Assembly (NCBI RefSeq): GCF_000411255.1
Contig: NZ_KE150413.1
Location: 908,999-972,998, forward strand
From: Paenibacillus sp. HGH0039
GTDB lineage: Bacteria; Bacillota; Bacilli; Paenibacillales; NBRC-103111
DNA length: 64,000 bases
Reading direction: 5' to 3'
Positions 42,728 through 52,466 of this stretch are shown here, one piece after another. The notes below the pieces were generated by a model. That model saw only the letters and a program-made list of their open reading frames with translations. It was not told the origin of the DNA and did not search any database. Position 1 is the stretch's first letter. Each line of letters begins with the position of its first letter. Both the position numbers and the translations under genes were made by a program.

Positions 42728-44338
42728 ATGAAAAAAGTGTTGAAGTCAGGCTCGCTAATGCTCGGTCTTACGCTTGTGATAGCAGGTCTGTCCGCCTGCG
42801 GCTCCGCCGATAAAGCCGGGGAAGCGGGAACCGGTAAAAACGCCTCCGAAGTGAAAAAAGACGGGTTCCCGATTGTCGATAAACCGATGACGATGACTTT
42901 GATGGCTCCCGATGTCGGCGTGCAGGACTGGAACAAAATGCAGGTGATGCAGGAGATGGAGAAACTGACGGGCATTAAGATGCAGTACCAGAACGCGCCG
43001 ATCGACAGTTTCGATTCGAAGAAAAATCTCGTGTTCGCCAGCGACAGCCTGCCGGACGTGTTCTTCGGGGCGGACATCAAGCCGGCGGAGCAGGTGACGT
43101 ACGGCAGCCAGGGCGTGCTCCTTCCCCTTGAAAACCTGATCGACAACTACGCGCCGAACTTGAAGAAAATCCTCGATGAGCATCCGGAGATCCGCAAAAA
43201 CATGACGACTCCGTCGGGCCATATTTACGCGCTCCGCACGATTGACCTGTCGGCGGTCTGGTACCGCGGTCCGATGTGGTACAACGGTAAATTCCTGAAG
43301 GCGCTGGGCATGACGAAGCTGCCGGAGACGACGGAAGAGCTTTACACCTACCTCAAACGCGTGCAGGACGAAGACCCGAACGGCAACGGCAAGAAGGACG
43401 AGGTTCCGCTGACCTCCGTTAAACTCGACGACCTGCGGATGTTTTTCCTCGGATTCTGGGGCATCTACGACGAGGTTGTTTACGCCGACAAAGCGGGCAA
43501 GGTCCATTACACCCCTCAGGAGGAAGGCTACAAAGGGTATTTAACGTTCCTGAACCGCTTGTGGAAAGACAACCTGCTCGATCACGAGACGTTCTCCCAA
43601 ACCGACGAACAGAAGAAAGCGAAAGGCAAAAACAACCGCGTTGCGCTGTTCAGCGATTACTACCCTTACTTCACGCTGGGCACGGAGCCGGACGAGAGCA
43701 ACCCGATGATGAAGCCGGTTAAGAGCGAAGTGCCGGATTCACCCGTTTACGGCAAACACCCGGGCATTTCCTCCAACGGAACGTTCGCCATCACGAAGAG
43801 CAACCCGAGTCCGGAAGCGGCCATGCGCTGGGTCGATTATATGTACGGGTACGAAGGCGGCACGCTGTTCGCCCAAGGTCCGGAGGATGTGCTCTGGAAG
43901 TACACGGACAAGGAGAAGCACGTGAAGGAGTGGAAGCCCGTACCGGGCGGCGGCGACCGCGAAGAATACAGAGGCACGCTGACGCCGAATTACGGCATTC
44001 TCGTGCCGGGAGCGGCCAGCAGCGAGCTGTCCAAAGGGCTGAAAACCGATTTCGATAAATGGATCGACAAAGAAAACGAAGAGAAGCTGACGCCGATCGC
44101 CAAAATCCCGTTCCCGAGCGTCTTCCTGACCGAAGAAGAGCAGGCGGAAGTGACCCGGCTTAAATCCGATCTGGATACGTATGTTAAGCAGATGGAAGCG
44201 AAGTTCGTAACCGGCCAGGAACCGCTGGCGAACTGGGATGCATATGCGGGTCAGCTCAAGAAAATGGGCAGCGACAAGATCGCGGGCATCTATCAGGCGG
44301 CGTACGACCGCTGGAACCAAGGCAGCGAGAAGAAGTAG
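42728..44338 (+). CDS. CUT1 solute-binding lipoprotein (LipO type), operon 2
   Basis: 536 residues. The signal peptide ends at the lipobox GLSACGSA (Cys about residue 24). The mature part parallels the protein at 34919: DGFPIVDKPMTMTLMAPD, QEMEKLTGIKMQYQ, LENLIDNYAPNLKKILDEHPEI, the calcium-site-like EDPNGNGKKDE, and the C-terminal AMRWVDYMYGYEGG. It should bind the oligosaccharide for operon 2. The gap after the gene (44339-44703) holds no supported gene, only the hairpin at 44461. Confidence 0.92.
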   Translation: MKKVLKSGSLMLGLTLVIAGLSACGSADKAGEAGTGKNASEVKKDGFPIVDKPMTMTLMAPDVGVQDWNKMQVMQEMEKLTGIKMQYQNAPIDSFDSKKNLVFASDSLPDVFFGADIKPAEQVTYGSQGVLLPLENLIDNYAPNLKKILDEHPEIRKNMTTPSGHIYALRTIDLSAVWYRGPMWYNGKFLKALGMTKLPETTEELYTYLKRVQDEDPNGNGKKDEVPLTSVKLDDLRMFFLGFWGIYDEVVYADKAGKVHYTPQEEGYKGYLTFLNRLWKDNLLDHETFSQTDEQKKAKGKNNRVALFSDYYPYFTLGTEPDESNPMMKPVKSEVPDSPVYGKHPGISSNGTFAITKSNPSPEAAMRWVDYMYGYEGGTLFAQGPEDVLWKYTDKEKHVKEWKPVPGGGDREEYRGTLTPNYGILVPGAASSELSKGLKTDFDKWIDKENEEKLTPIAKIPFPSVFLTEEEQAEVTRLKSDLDTYVKQMEAKFVTGQEPLANWDAYAGQLKKMGSDKIAGIYQAAYDRWNQGSEKK

Positions 44339-44460
44339 AGCCTGCCGAATGCGCAGACGCTGCCACATGCCGAACGGGAAGCCGTTCACAGGGCGCTCCG
44401 CTTCCTTCGTCAGACGGACAATCGCCGCCGCACGTCGGCTGTCCTTACGCGCCACAATAA

Positions 44461-44497
44461 GCAGGCCCGCCCCCGTATAACCGGGGAGCGGGCCTGC
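44461..44497. terminator. Strong GC hairpin after CUT1 operon 2
   Basis: GCAGGCCCGCCCCCG pairs with CGGGGAGCGGGCCTGC with one bulge, around a TATAA-type loop. No good T run follows on either strand, so it may stabilise mRNA ends or act as a weak terminator. Confidence 0.5.
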
Positions 44498-44703
44498 GGG
44501 CAAGGCGGCGGGAGAAGCCGGATTCATTTCATGGGGGAGTGTCGGACGGCCATCGGCTAAAGGATGCGGATAGACCGCCTGCCGGACCGCGAGTCCAACC
44601 GTCAGCCGCACCTTCAACGGAACCTCATTCGAGGATCTTCTGCCGCGTGTTCCGGCCCTGTATGGGGGTTGGCCGCACCGAACCTGCCGTCGGTTTCACC
44701 CGG

Positions 44704-46965
44704 CTAAGCATGCTCGCCCGACGTGTTCAGCGTCCGGTATTGACCCGGCGTATAGCCCGTTTCCTTTTTGAATTTCCGGATGAAATTGGGGGTATCCAGA
44801 TAGCCGACGCGGACGATGATCTCTTTGAGCGGATCGTTCGTCGTTTTCAGCTGATGCATGACCTCGTTCATCCTTTTTTGCCAGATATACTGGATAAAAT
44901 TGATGCCGGTCTTCTCCTTGAACGTCCGGCTGAGATAAGAAGGCGAGATCCCGTATTCGGCGGATACGACCTCCAGACTGAGCGTGTGCTCCATGAAATG
45001 CTTGTCGATATACCCGACAATCCGGTCCATGAGGGAGTGCTCTTCCTTCGTCCGGTCCCGTTCCACCTGCGAGCAGATCCGGGCGGCGAGGTTCAGGCAG
45101 ATGGCTTCAAGCTCCTCGGATGAATTGAAGTTGAGCTTGGACAGAACGTCCTGCGTCAAGCCTTGAATACCGAGTTCGGACGCGGTCTTCAGCAGGGTCG
45201 TCAGGATATCGTAGTGGATCAGCCGCAGATGCGGGGCGCTCAGCCCGGCTGCCGGCAAGTTTTTCAGCGCTTCCTGAAGGGTCTGCTCCGATACGTCATA
45301 ACTGCCTTGTTTCAGACTTTGGGACAGCTTCAAAAGCACGTTGCCGGGAATCCAGAAGGTGCTGCGCTCCGGCGTACTGGACAGCTTTTCAAAAAAGGTA
45401 ACGCTTCCATGAACGGTCAAAATGTTCGATTCAAACGCGGAACACGCTTCGATGTACGACTGGTTTAAGTGCGCGTGGCTCGTATAAGCCGTTCCGACCC
45501 CGATAACCGGCGAAGCATCGAACAGCTCCAGCAGATGGGTCCGGATCCCTTCCACGATCTGATGCATCTGACCGAAAGGCGGCGTCTGTCCGGCGCCGGC
45601 GGGATCGAACCCGACGACAAGGGCAAGCTGATTCGGCTGGGGAAGCTCCACGCTGTAAGCTTTGGCGGCAAGCCCGGGAAAATCGACTTCGGCAAACAGC
45701 TGGATCATCGTCTGCCAGTCATCCTTGCTGTCGTGCAGATGAGAGCGCTTGTCAAAACCGATTACCATCGCAAAGTGGCGGTCATGGTCGAATTTCAGAT
45801 CGAAAGCTTCAAGAAGATCGGCCGACAAGCTCTTGGTCTGCCCGTATTTAAGCAGCATGAGCAGGGCGTGATTGCGGGCGTAAGGCTCCTGAAGATCCGC
45901 GCGGGTGCTGTGTTCCTGCAGGGAAATCCGGATACGCTCGAGTTCATTGCCCGAAGTCCGGCTGCTTCTCGATTTGGAGCTGGCGAAATGGACCAGGTTC
46001 GAGATAGGCAGGTACTGCATCCGGGCAAGCAGCAGCGCCAGGGCGGCGCCGACGATCACGACGATGGACACCAGCAGAATAATAAAGCTGCGCACATGCA
46101 GCACGCTGCTGAAAAACTGGGCGCTCGGCATCAAGGTGACGTAAGTCCAGCCGTTTTTATCGGATTTCACGGATACGACGGAGTGGGACTGTCCGTTTAA
46201 CGCCTGATTGTGGATGCCCGGAGGCAGCTTGAACAAAGCGCCGAGGTCGCCTGCCGTCAGCGATTCCTCGTTTCCGTTGTTCGTCAGGACCTGCCCGTTG
46301 TTGTCAAAAATGTACGTGAGTCCGTGGTAGCTGCCGAGAATGGAGTCGATCAAGCCGGTGAGTTCCGATTCCGGAATAAAGTACATCACGGTCCCGTGAG
46401 GGGCCGGACTGTTGGGCGTAATCGGCACCAGGTAAGCGAGAATCGACTGCTGCAGGGATGTCGGCTGGCTGACGAGGTCCGCCGGTCGCATTTTTGGAAA
46501 TTTAAGCGTATTCAAATCCTGCCGCAGCCCGTCCTGGGTCCAGTTGTGGAAGCTGTATTTGTCCGAAAACACGTCCAGACCGGACATGCCGAAGGATGAG
46601 TAAATTTTATCGTCGTCGTGATAGTACAGGAACAGATCCCCGATAATGGAGCTGGTCGCTTTGTAGTTATCCAATGCGCTGATCGCTTCCCGGCTGTAAT
46701 AAGGGTCGTGGACCTTGTAAAGCGTCAGCCGTTCGTCGTAAGAAATCCGGGACGCGATTTCGGTCAATTCTTTGACCCGTCCGTCGATGATGGTCTTCGT
46801 CTGATTGAGCTGGTTAAGGTGAGACTGCTCGATTTCGGACTGAAGATTGCTCACGGCGCTGCGGTAAATGAAGATCGTCGCGAACGCCAGCGGAATAAGC
46901 AGGATGAACAAATACGACCAAATATATCGCATAAAAAGCTTCGATTTAAAGTAATCGGATTTCAT
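44704..46965 (-). CDS. Membrane-anchored AraC family sensor-regulator (YesS/YtdP type)
   Basis: 753 residues from ATG 46965, which has AGGAGGG nine bases upstream; the longer frame to 47058 is rejected. A first membrane helix lies at about 13-33 (IWSYLFILLIPLAFATIFIY), then an extracellular sensor domain of about 250 residues, and a second helix near 295-320 (IILLVSIVVIVGAALALLLA). A cytoplasmic linker follows, and an AraC DNA-binding domain forms the last 100 residues (ISPSYLSRTFKEKTGINFIQYIWQKRMNEVM, then VGYLDTPNFIRKFKKETGYTPGQYR). Such proteins in Paenibacillaceae usually sense external sugars and activate nearby transport and hydrolase genes. It is divergent from the five-gene glycan operon and convergent with CUT1 operon 2. 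Confidence 0.9.
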   Translation of the reverse strand: MKSDYFKSKLFMRYIWSYLFILLIPLAFATIFIYRSAVSNLQSEIEQSHLNQLNQTKTIIDGRVKELTEIASRISYDERLTLYKVHDPYYSREAISALDNYKATSSIIGDLFLYYHDDDKIYSSFGMSGLDVFSDKYSFHNWTQDGLRQDLNTLKFPKMRPADLVSQPTSLQQSILAYLVPITPNSPAPHGTVMYFIPESELTGLIDSILGSYHGLTYIFDNNGQVLTNNGNEESLTAGDLGALFKLPPGIHNQALNGQSHSVVSVKSDKNGWTYVTLMPSAQFFSSVLHVRSFIILLVSIVVIVGAALALLLARMQYLPISNLVHFASSKSRSSRTSGNELERIRISLQEHSTRADLQEPYARNHALLMLLKYGQTKSLSADLLEAFDLKFDHDRHFAMVIGFDKRSHLHDSKDDWQTMIQLFAEVDFPGLAAKAYSVELPQPNQLALVVGFDPAGAGQTPPFGQMHQIVEGIRTHLLELFDASPVIGVGTAYTSHAHLNQSYIEACSAFESNILTVHGSVTFFEKLSSTPERSTFWIPGNVLLKLSQSLKQGSYDVSEQTLQEALKNLPAAGLSAPHLRLIHYDILTTLLKTASELGIQGLTQDVLSKLNFNSSEELEAICLNLAARICSQVERDRTKEEHSLMDRIVGYIDKHFMEHTLSLEVVSAEYGISPSYLSRTFKEKTGINFIQYIWQKRMNEVMHQLKTTNDPLKEIIVRVGYLDTPNFIRKFKKETGYTPGQYRTLNTSGEHA

Positions 46966-47122
46966 TGGTTGTTCCCTCCTGTTTCGGGTTGATTTAGCTT
47001 CTAAGCGGTGTTTTTGAAAGGAATATCCATAATCATACCAAAAAAACAGCGGATTCATAGGGCAGTTCGTAGGATTTATGAAAGGGATTACAAAAAAAAT
47101 CGGCTTGTCTGGAGGTTAAGTG

Positions 47123-48529
47123 ATGAGTGAGATGAGTGAGATGAACGCAGAGACACAAGAAGGGGCGCCGGCGGCCGTCGTGGAAGGCGTACACAATTAC
47201 AGCCGGGAGGAAGACTGGGTCAAACCGGACGATCCCGTGCTGCTGGAGCGGCTGGAGTGGTTCCGAGACCAGAAGCTGGGGCTCATGATGCACTGGGGAC
47301 CGTACTCCCAGCTCGGTGTCGTGGAGTCGTGGGCGCTGAGCGACGCGGATGCGGACTGGTCCCGGGACGGAATCGACTGGGACGTGAGCGCGGAAGAGCT
47401 TAAACGCGAATACTTCGGGCTGAACCGCACGTTTAATCCGCTCCGCTTTCAGCCCGAGCTGTGGGCCGGACTCGCCGCAGACAGCGGCTTCAAGTACTTG
47501 AACTTTACGACGAAGCATCATGACGGCTTCTGTATGTGGGATACCCGCACGACGGATTACCGCGCGACGCATCCCGACTGCCCGTTCCATGTCCACCGGC
47601 ATGCGGATATTTGCGGCAGGCTGTTCGACGCTTTCCGGGCGAAGGGACTGGCGATATCCGCCTACTTCTCGAAAGCGGACTGGCGCTCGCCCTATTACTG
47701 GGCCCCGGGTATGGAGCGGGGCGGCCGCACGTCGCGGGGGACTTCTTACGACACGAAGGAACACCCCTGGCTGTGGGAGCAGTTCGTGAAGTTCACGCAC
47801 GAGCAGATCGGCGAGCTCATGACCCGCTACGGGCGCATCGACATGCTCTGGCTGGACGCGGGCTGGGTGAACGCGGCGAACAACCAGGACATCCGGCTCG
47901 GCGAAGCCGTGGAGAAGGCACGCGAGCTGCAGCCTTGGCTGCTCTGTGCGGACCGGACCGTCGGGGGGCCGTACGAAAACCTGATCACCCCCGAGCAGAC
48001 GCTCCCGGAGCGCCCCCTGCTCGTCCCGTGGGAGAGCTGCATCACGATGGGGACGTCGTTCTCGTTCCGGTACGAGGACACGTATAAAACCGTCCGCCAG
48101 CTTGTCCATCTGCTCGTCGAGATCGTGGCGAAGGGCGGCAACCTCGCCCTCAACGTCGGGCCGCAGCCGGACGGAAGGCTGCCGGAGACGGCCGTGGCGA
48201 GGATGAAAGGACTCGGTGCGTGGCTGAAGGTAAACGGCGAAGCCATTTACGGAACGCGCATCTGCGAGCCTTACGGTTCCGGCAGCTGGCGTTTCACGCG
48301 GAAGGGGGAGGCCGTCTACGCCTTTTGTCTGGTCGAGCGGGAACAGTCGCCGATGGAAGCGGAGATGTGCATCCCTCTCCGGGATTCCTTTGCCCGGGTT
48401 GAGCTGCTGGACGGGTACATACCACTGGATTACCGGCTGACCGAAAAAGGAATTACCGTCCGCCTGCCGGAGTCTGTCCGGGAGAAGGAAGCACCCGAGG
48501 CCATCGTGTTCCGGCTGTCGGGGAAGTAG
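47123..48529 (+). CDS. GH29 alpha-L-fucosidase, first gene of glycan operon
   Basis: 468 residues from ATG 47123 (GGAGG seven bases upstream; GTG 47120 is too close). GH29 signatures: LGLMMHWGPYSQLGVVESW, FKYLNFTTKHHDGFCMWDT, the nucleophile segment RIDMLWLDAGW (Asp245) and GGNLALNVGPQPDGRLPE. A C-terminal beta domain follows. There is no signal peptide, so it acts inside the cell. It differs widely from the fucosidase at 39161, so the two probably handle different linkages. It opens a tight operon with CBM9-like, PNGase-like, GH18 and alkaline-phosphatase-superfamily genes. Confidence 0.92.
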   Translation: MSEMSEMNAETQEGAPAAVVEGVHNYSREEDWVKPDDPVLLERLEWFRDQKLGLMMHWGPYSQLGVVESWALSDADADWSRDGIDWDVSAEELKREYFGLNRTFNPLRFQPELWAGLAADSGFKYLNFTTKHHDGFCMWDTRTTDYRATHPDCPFHVHRHADICGRLFDAFRAKGLAISAYFSKADWRSPYYWAPGMERGGRTSRGTSYDTKEHPWLWEQFVKFTHEQIGELMTRYGRIDMLWLDAGWVNAANNQDIRLGEAVEKARELQPWLLCADRTVGGPYENLITPEQTLPERPLLVPWESCITMGTSFSFRYEDTYKTVRQLVHLLVEIVAKGGNLALNVGPQPDGRLPETAVARMKGLGAWLKVNGEAIYGTRICEPYGSGSWRFTRKGEAVYAFCLVEREQSPMEAEMCIPLRDSFARVELLDGYIPLDYRLTEKGITVRLPESVREKEAPEAIVFRLSGK

Positions 48530-48580
48530 GGCGGCCCTGTCCGGAACAGTTTTATCCACTTAGAGAAAGGGGTGATCGGC

Positions 48581-49603
48581 ATGGCGTTAAGCGGAGTGCC
48601 GGAACCGCGCATCACTTTTGCGCCCAAGCATTACTTGTGCAGGCGGGCGTCCGGGCCGTTGGAGCTTGACGGACGGATCGACAAGCCGTTCTGGGAAGCG
48701 GCCGACTGGACGGAAGATTTTACGGATATCGAAGGAGACGCCAAGCCGCAGCCGTCCAAACGGACCCGGGTCAAAATGCTCTGGGACGACCGGTATTTCT
48801 ATTTTGCGGCGGAGCTGATGGAGGACCAGATCTGGGCGACGCTTACGGAGCGGGATTCCGTCATTTTTTACGACAACGATTTTGAGATCTTTATCGATCC
48901 CGACGGCGATACCCACGAGTATTACGAATTTGAGATGAATGCCTTGAATACGGTCTGGGATTTGCTGCTCGTCAAACCATACCGGGACGGAGGACCGCCC
49001 GTCAACGGCTGGGATATCGGCGGGTTGAAAACGGCCGTTCATATAGACGGGGAGCTGAACAATCCGGACGCGGACAACCGGAAGTGGACGCTGGAGGTGG
49101 CGATGCCGTGGTCCGCCCTGCGGGAGTGCGCGCCTGAGAACCGCCCGCCGGTCCAAGGAGAATTCTGGCGCGTGAATTTCTCCCGCGTGCAGTGGCGGAC
49201 GGAGACTTCGGACGGCTCTTACCGGAAAATGATAGATCCCAATACCGGCAATCCTTATCCCGAGGATAACTGGGTCTGGTCTCCGATGGGAATCGTCAAC
49301 ATGCATTATCCCGAGCTGTGGGGTTATGTGGTGTTTGCGGACGGGGACGGGCCGGAAAGCTTCGCGCTGCCGGACGATGAACGCGTAAAGTGGGAGCTGC
49401 GGAAGCTGTATTACCGGCAGCGCAATCATTATGAACAGTCGGGTGTTTTTATAAGCGATGTCAACGAACTTCTTGGCTGTGAGCCATGGAACATCGTTCC
49501 GCAGGTTGAAACGACGGCAAGAAGCTTTCAGATTTGCGCCGCCTCCGCCGACGGCAAAGCCGTTTATGTAATCCGCGAGGACGGAAAACTATGGAAGGAG
49601 TGA
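48581..49603 (+). CDS. CBM9-like carbohydrate-binding protein
   Basis: 340 residues from ATG 48581 (AAGGGGT seven bases upstream). Residues about 20-235 match the CBM9/DOMON-like fold used for sugar binding: LELDGRIDKPFWEAADWTEDFTDIEGD, KMLWDDRYFYFAAELMEDQIWATLTERDSVIFYDNDFEIFIDPDGDTHEYYEFEMNALNTVWDLLL, and the end motif FWRVNFSRVQW. About 100 further residues contain LRKLYYRQRNHYEQSG. Unlike typical CBM9 modules it is a stand-alone protein without a signal peptide or catalytic domain. It could deliver or hold glycans for the neighbouring hydrolases. It ends 7 bp before the next gene. Confidence 0.85.
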   Translation: MALSGVPEPRITFAPKHYLCRRASGPLELDGRIDKPFWEAADWTEDFTDIEGDAKPQPSKRTRVKMLWDDRYFYFAAELMEDQIWATLTERDSVIFYDNDFEIFIDPDGDTHEYYEFEMNALNTVWDLLLVKPYRDGGPPVNGWDIGGLKTAVHIDGELNNPDADNRKWTLEVAMPWSALRECAPENRPPVQGEFWRVNFSRVQWRTETSDGSYRKMIDPNTGNPYPEDNWVWSPMGIVNMHYPELWGYVVFADGDGPESFALPDDERVKWELRKLYYRQRNHYEQSGVFISDVNELLGCEPWNIVPQVETTARSFQICAASADGKAVYVIREDGKLWKE

Positions 49604-49610
49604 GAGACAG

Positions 49611-52451
49611 ATGAACGCGAATACGAATGAAAATCCGAATCGGAACAATAAGCCGGTTAAGAACCGGAATGAGGCTGAGAAGCCGAACGTCAATCTCCTT
49701 GAAAACGATTGTTTGAAAGCGAATTTGAACGCGGATTTGGAGGTTGATCGGAACGCGGCTCTCCATCCGGATTTGTCTGTTTTTTCTATGGATGCCGAAG
49801 CGCTGGCGGAAGTGCAGAGGAAATTCAACATCAAGCGGGAGTTCGCCCGGGCTAAAGAAGAGGAGCTTTTCGGCGTGTTCCGGCAGAAGCTGACCGAGGA
49901 AGAAGCGTGGGCGCTCAAATTTCTTTTCGCGTATATGCCCTTAAACGATTTGGCGGATTACGACGGAGCCTTGTTTTTAAACCATGTCCGCACGACGCTT
50001 GAAATCCGCGCCAAAGTACCTTGGGGCCGGCGGGTGCCGGATCGTCTGTTTCTTCACTTCGTACTGCCTCTCCGGGTGAACAGCGAGAATCTGGAAGACT
50101 GCCGGGGCGTTCTTTATGAGGAACTGGCGGAGCGGACCAAGCATTTACCGATGGAAAAGGCGATCCTGGAGACCAACTATTGGTGTCACGAGAAAGCCAC
50201 TTACGTCGGAAGCGATCTGCGGACGATCTCGCCGCTGACGATGCTGAGAAGCGCGCAGGGACGCTGCGGGGAAGAGTCGACGCTCGCGGTATCCGCGCTG
50301 CGGAGCATCGGTATTCCCGCCAGGCAGTGCTACACGCCGCGCTGGGCCCACTGCGACGATAATCATGCCTGGGTGGAGGCTTGGGCCGACGGACAGTGGC
50401 ATTATATCGGCGCCTGCGAGCCCGAGCCCGCACTGGACCGGGGCTGGTTCAGCGCGCCCGCCCGGCGGGCCATGCTGGTCAACACCCGGGTTCACGCCAA
50501 CTACCCGGGACCGGAACCGGTTACGCTGGCCGAAGAGTGGCTGACGGAAATCAACCTGCTGGAAACGTACGCGCCCGTACGGACGGTGAACGTTGCCGTC
50601 AAAGACGAAGAAGGCCGGCCGGTTGAGGGCGCGCGGGTCCTTTTCCAGCTGTATAACATGGCGGAGCTGTACCCGATTGCCGTCCTTACGACCGATTCGG
50701 AGGGCCTTGCCGTGTTCAGGACGGGATGGGGAGATCTGCTCGTCCGTGCCGTCAAAGACGGCCTTTGGGGAGAAGAGAAGCTCTCGGCTGCGGGCAGCTC
50801 CAGCTTGGTTATGACGATCCGGAACGCTGAGGAGCCGTCGGGGACGCAGGACGTCGACATGGTGCCGCCTCCCGAGCGGGAAGGCGAGGCCCTGTCCGCG
50901 GTTACCGAGGAGATGCTGCGAGTGCATCAGGCACGGGAGCAGGAGGGAGCCGCGGTCCGTAAAAGCTTCGAGGATACGTTCCTCGGCGAACAGGACGCGG
51001 TAAAGCTGGCCGGAGAACTCGGTCTTCCCCCGGAGCGGGTGTGGGACGTGCTGCGCAAGGCCAGGGGAAACAGCCGGGAAATCCGCGATTTTCTCCGGGA
51101 GCGGACCGCCGCCTACGGAGTGTGGCCTCTCCGGCTGCTGGAAAGCATGAGGGACAAAGACATGCTGGACACGTTCCGTCCGACTTTGGACGATCATCTC
51201 CTGCACGCCTTGAAATGGGCGGATGCCTGGGAGGAGGACGTGTTCGTCCCGTATATTCTTTGCCCGAGGGTGCACTTCGAAATGATCGGACCGTACCGGC
51301 GGCTGTTCGAAGAAGCGTTCACGGCAGAGGAGGCTGCCGCATACCGGGAGGACCCGTCCGGGCTTGTGCGCCGTTTTGCCGCCGAATTCGAGGTGCGGGA
51401 TGACTTGACGAATCTTCCGGGCCGAGCTTCCGCCGCAGGCAGCTTCGCGCTAAAGAAAGGCGACCGCCTTTCTCTCGATATTCTGCTGGTCGCCGTCTGC
51501 CGCAGCCTCGGCATTCCGGCCCGGCTTCATCCGAATAATCAGAAGCCTCAGTTTAGGCAGGACGGCGAATGGATCAATGCCGGTTGGCGCGAACGCGAAG
51601 AAAGCAAAGCGCAGAGAGGGACGCTGCTGCTTCGCCAGCCGGGCGGGGACGCGCATCCGGGCGCTGCCGAGCCGCAGGCGCCTGGCGCCCGTTCAGACTC
51701 CGCGGCGTCTGAAGAGTCCGCCGCAGCGCCCGCCCCGGAGGCTTCTTACTTCCAGAACCTCACCGTGGCCCGTCTTGAGGAGGGTCTTTACCGGACGATC
51801 GTGTTCCCGCACGGCAAGAGCGACTTGTACGCGGAGCCGCTGGAACTGGAAGCCGGCAGCTACCGGCTGACGACCGGGACGCGGCTTAAGGACGGGACGG
51901 TACTGGCCCGCTTCCGCTATTTCACCGTTGTTCCCGGCCGGCAGACGAAGCTGACGCCAACCTTCCGCACGGCTCCTTCCGATGTTCCCGTGCTCGGTTC
52001 CGTGGACGGGAACACCGTTTTCGGCAGTCTGGAGGAGAACGGAGAAACCCGTACGCTTGAAGATTTGGCGGGCGGCCGTGCCGTGCTGGCGGCCTGGATC
52101 GAACCGGAACGGGAGCCTTCCAAGCATCTGATCCGTGAGCTTACAGAGCTTTCCAATTTGTATGCTAAAGCGGAAGCAGCCGTTATAATGGTGGTAGGCG
52201 ACGACCGGAGAACGGTTTCATTCGATCCCGCTCGTTATGGCGAACTGCCTGCGGGAACTCATTTTGTTCGGGATGAAGGTTACGTTTCCCTGGATGAATT
52301 TAACGCGAAGCGTCCGCTGCCCGATGCCGGTTTTCCGCACGTATTCGTTGTAGACCGGAAGGGACAAATCCGTCACACCCAGTCCGGGTACAAAGTGGGG
52401 TCCGCTAGGGAAGCTTTGCAAATTTTCGAAAATTTGTGTGAGAACGATTAG
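49611..52451 (+). CDS. Multidomain transglutaminase-fold protein, PNGase-like core
   Basis: 946 residues. The first 40 residues are Asn/Glu-rich and low in complexity. Residues about 95-290 are a transglutaminase-fold core: Cys219 in RSAQGRCGEES and His252 in DDNHAWVEAW, followed by QWHYIGACEPEPALDRGW. This order strongly recalls the peptide:N-glycanase core (GRCGE, then W-x-x-x-D-x-C-E), except that the third catalytic Asp position is Gly267. Next come a carboxypeptidase-regulatory-like beta domain (about 322-400: VAVKDEEGRPVEGARVLFQLYN), a long helical region (about 430-600), a second fold resembling a degraded transglutaminase (about 610-670), an Ala/Pro linker, and a thioredoxin-like domain (about 820-940) lacking CxxC (AAWIEPEREPS). 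No signal peptide. It lies within the fucosidase/GH18 operon, 7 bp after the CBM9-like gene. Confidence 0.8.
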   Translation: MNANTNENPNRNNKPVKNRNEAEKPNVNLLENDCLKANLNADLEVDRNAALHPDLSVFSMDAEALAEVQRKFNIKREFARAKEEELFGVFRQKLTEEEAWALKFLFAYMPLNDLADYDGALFLNHVRTTLEIRAKVPWGRRVPDRLFLHFVLPLRVNSENLEDCRGVLYEELAERTKHLPMEKAILETNYWCHEKATYVGSDLRTISPLTMLRSAQGRCGEESTLAVSALRSIGIPARQCYTPRWAHCDDNHAWVEAWADGQWHYIGACEPEPALDRGWFSAPARRAMLVNTRVHANYPGPEPVTLAEEWLTEINLLETYAPVRTVNVAVKDEEGRPVEGARVLFQLYNMAELYPIAVLTTDSEGLAVFRTGWGDLLVRAVKDGLWGEEKLSAAGSSSLVMTIRNAEEPSGTQDVDMVPPPEREGEALSAVTEEMLRVHQAREQEGAAVRKSFEDTFLGEQDAVKLAGELGLPPERVWDVLRKARGNSREIRDFLRERTAAYGVWPLRLLESMRDKDMLDTFRPTLDDHLLHALKWADAWEEDVFVPYILCPRVHFEMIGPYRRLFEEAFTAEEAAAYREDPSGLVRRFAAEFEVRDDLTNLPGRASAAGSFALKKGDRLSLDILLVAVCRSLGIPARLHPNNQKPQFRQDGEWINAGWREREESKAQRGTLLLRQPGGDAHPGAAEPQAPGARSDSAASEESAAAPAPEASYFQNLTVARLEEGLYRTIVFPHGKSDLYAEPLELEAGSYRLTTGTRLKDGTVLARFRYFTVVPGRQTKLTPTFRTAPSDVPVLGSVDGNTVFGSLEENGETRTLEDLAGGRAVLAAWIEPEREPSKHLIRELTELSNLYAKAEAAVIMVVGDDRRTVSFDPARYGELPAGTHFVRDEGYVSLDEFNAKRPLPDAGFPHVFVVDRKGQIRHTQSGYKVGSAREALQIFENLCEND

Positions 52452-52466
52452 GAGGAAAAAACCGCA

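Noticed and set aside
44339-44703. Possible gene in the gap after CUT1 operon 2
   Set aside because: Frames here are extensions of shadows from the binding-protein gene or the AraC gene; only a GC hairpin is convincing.
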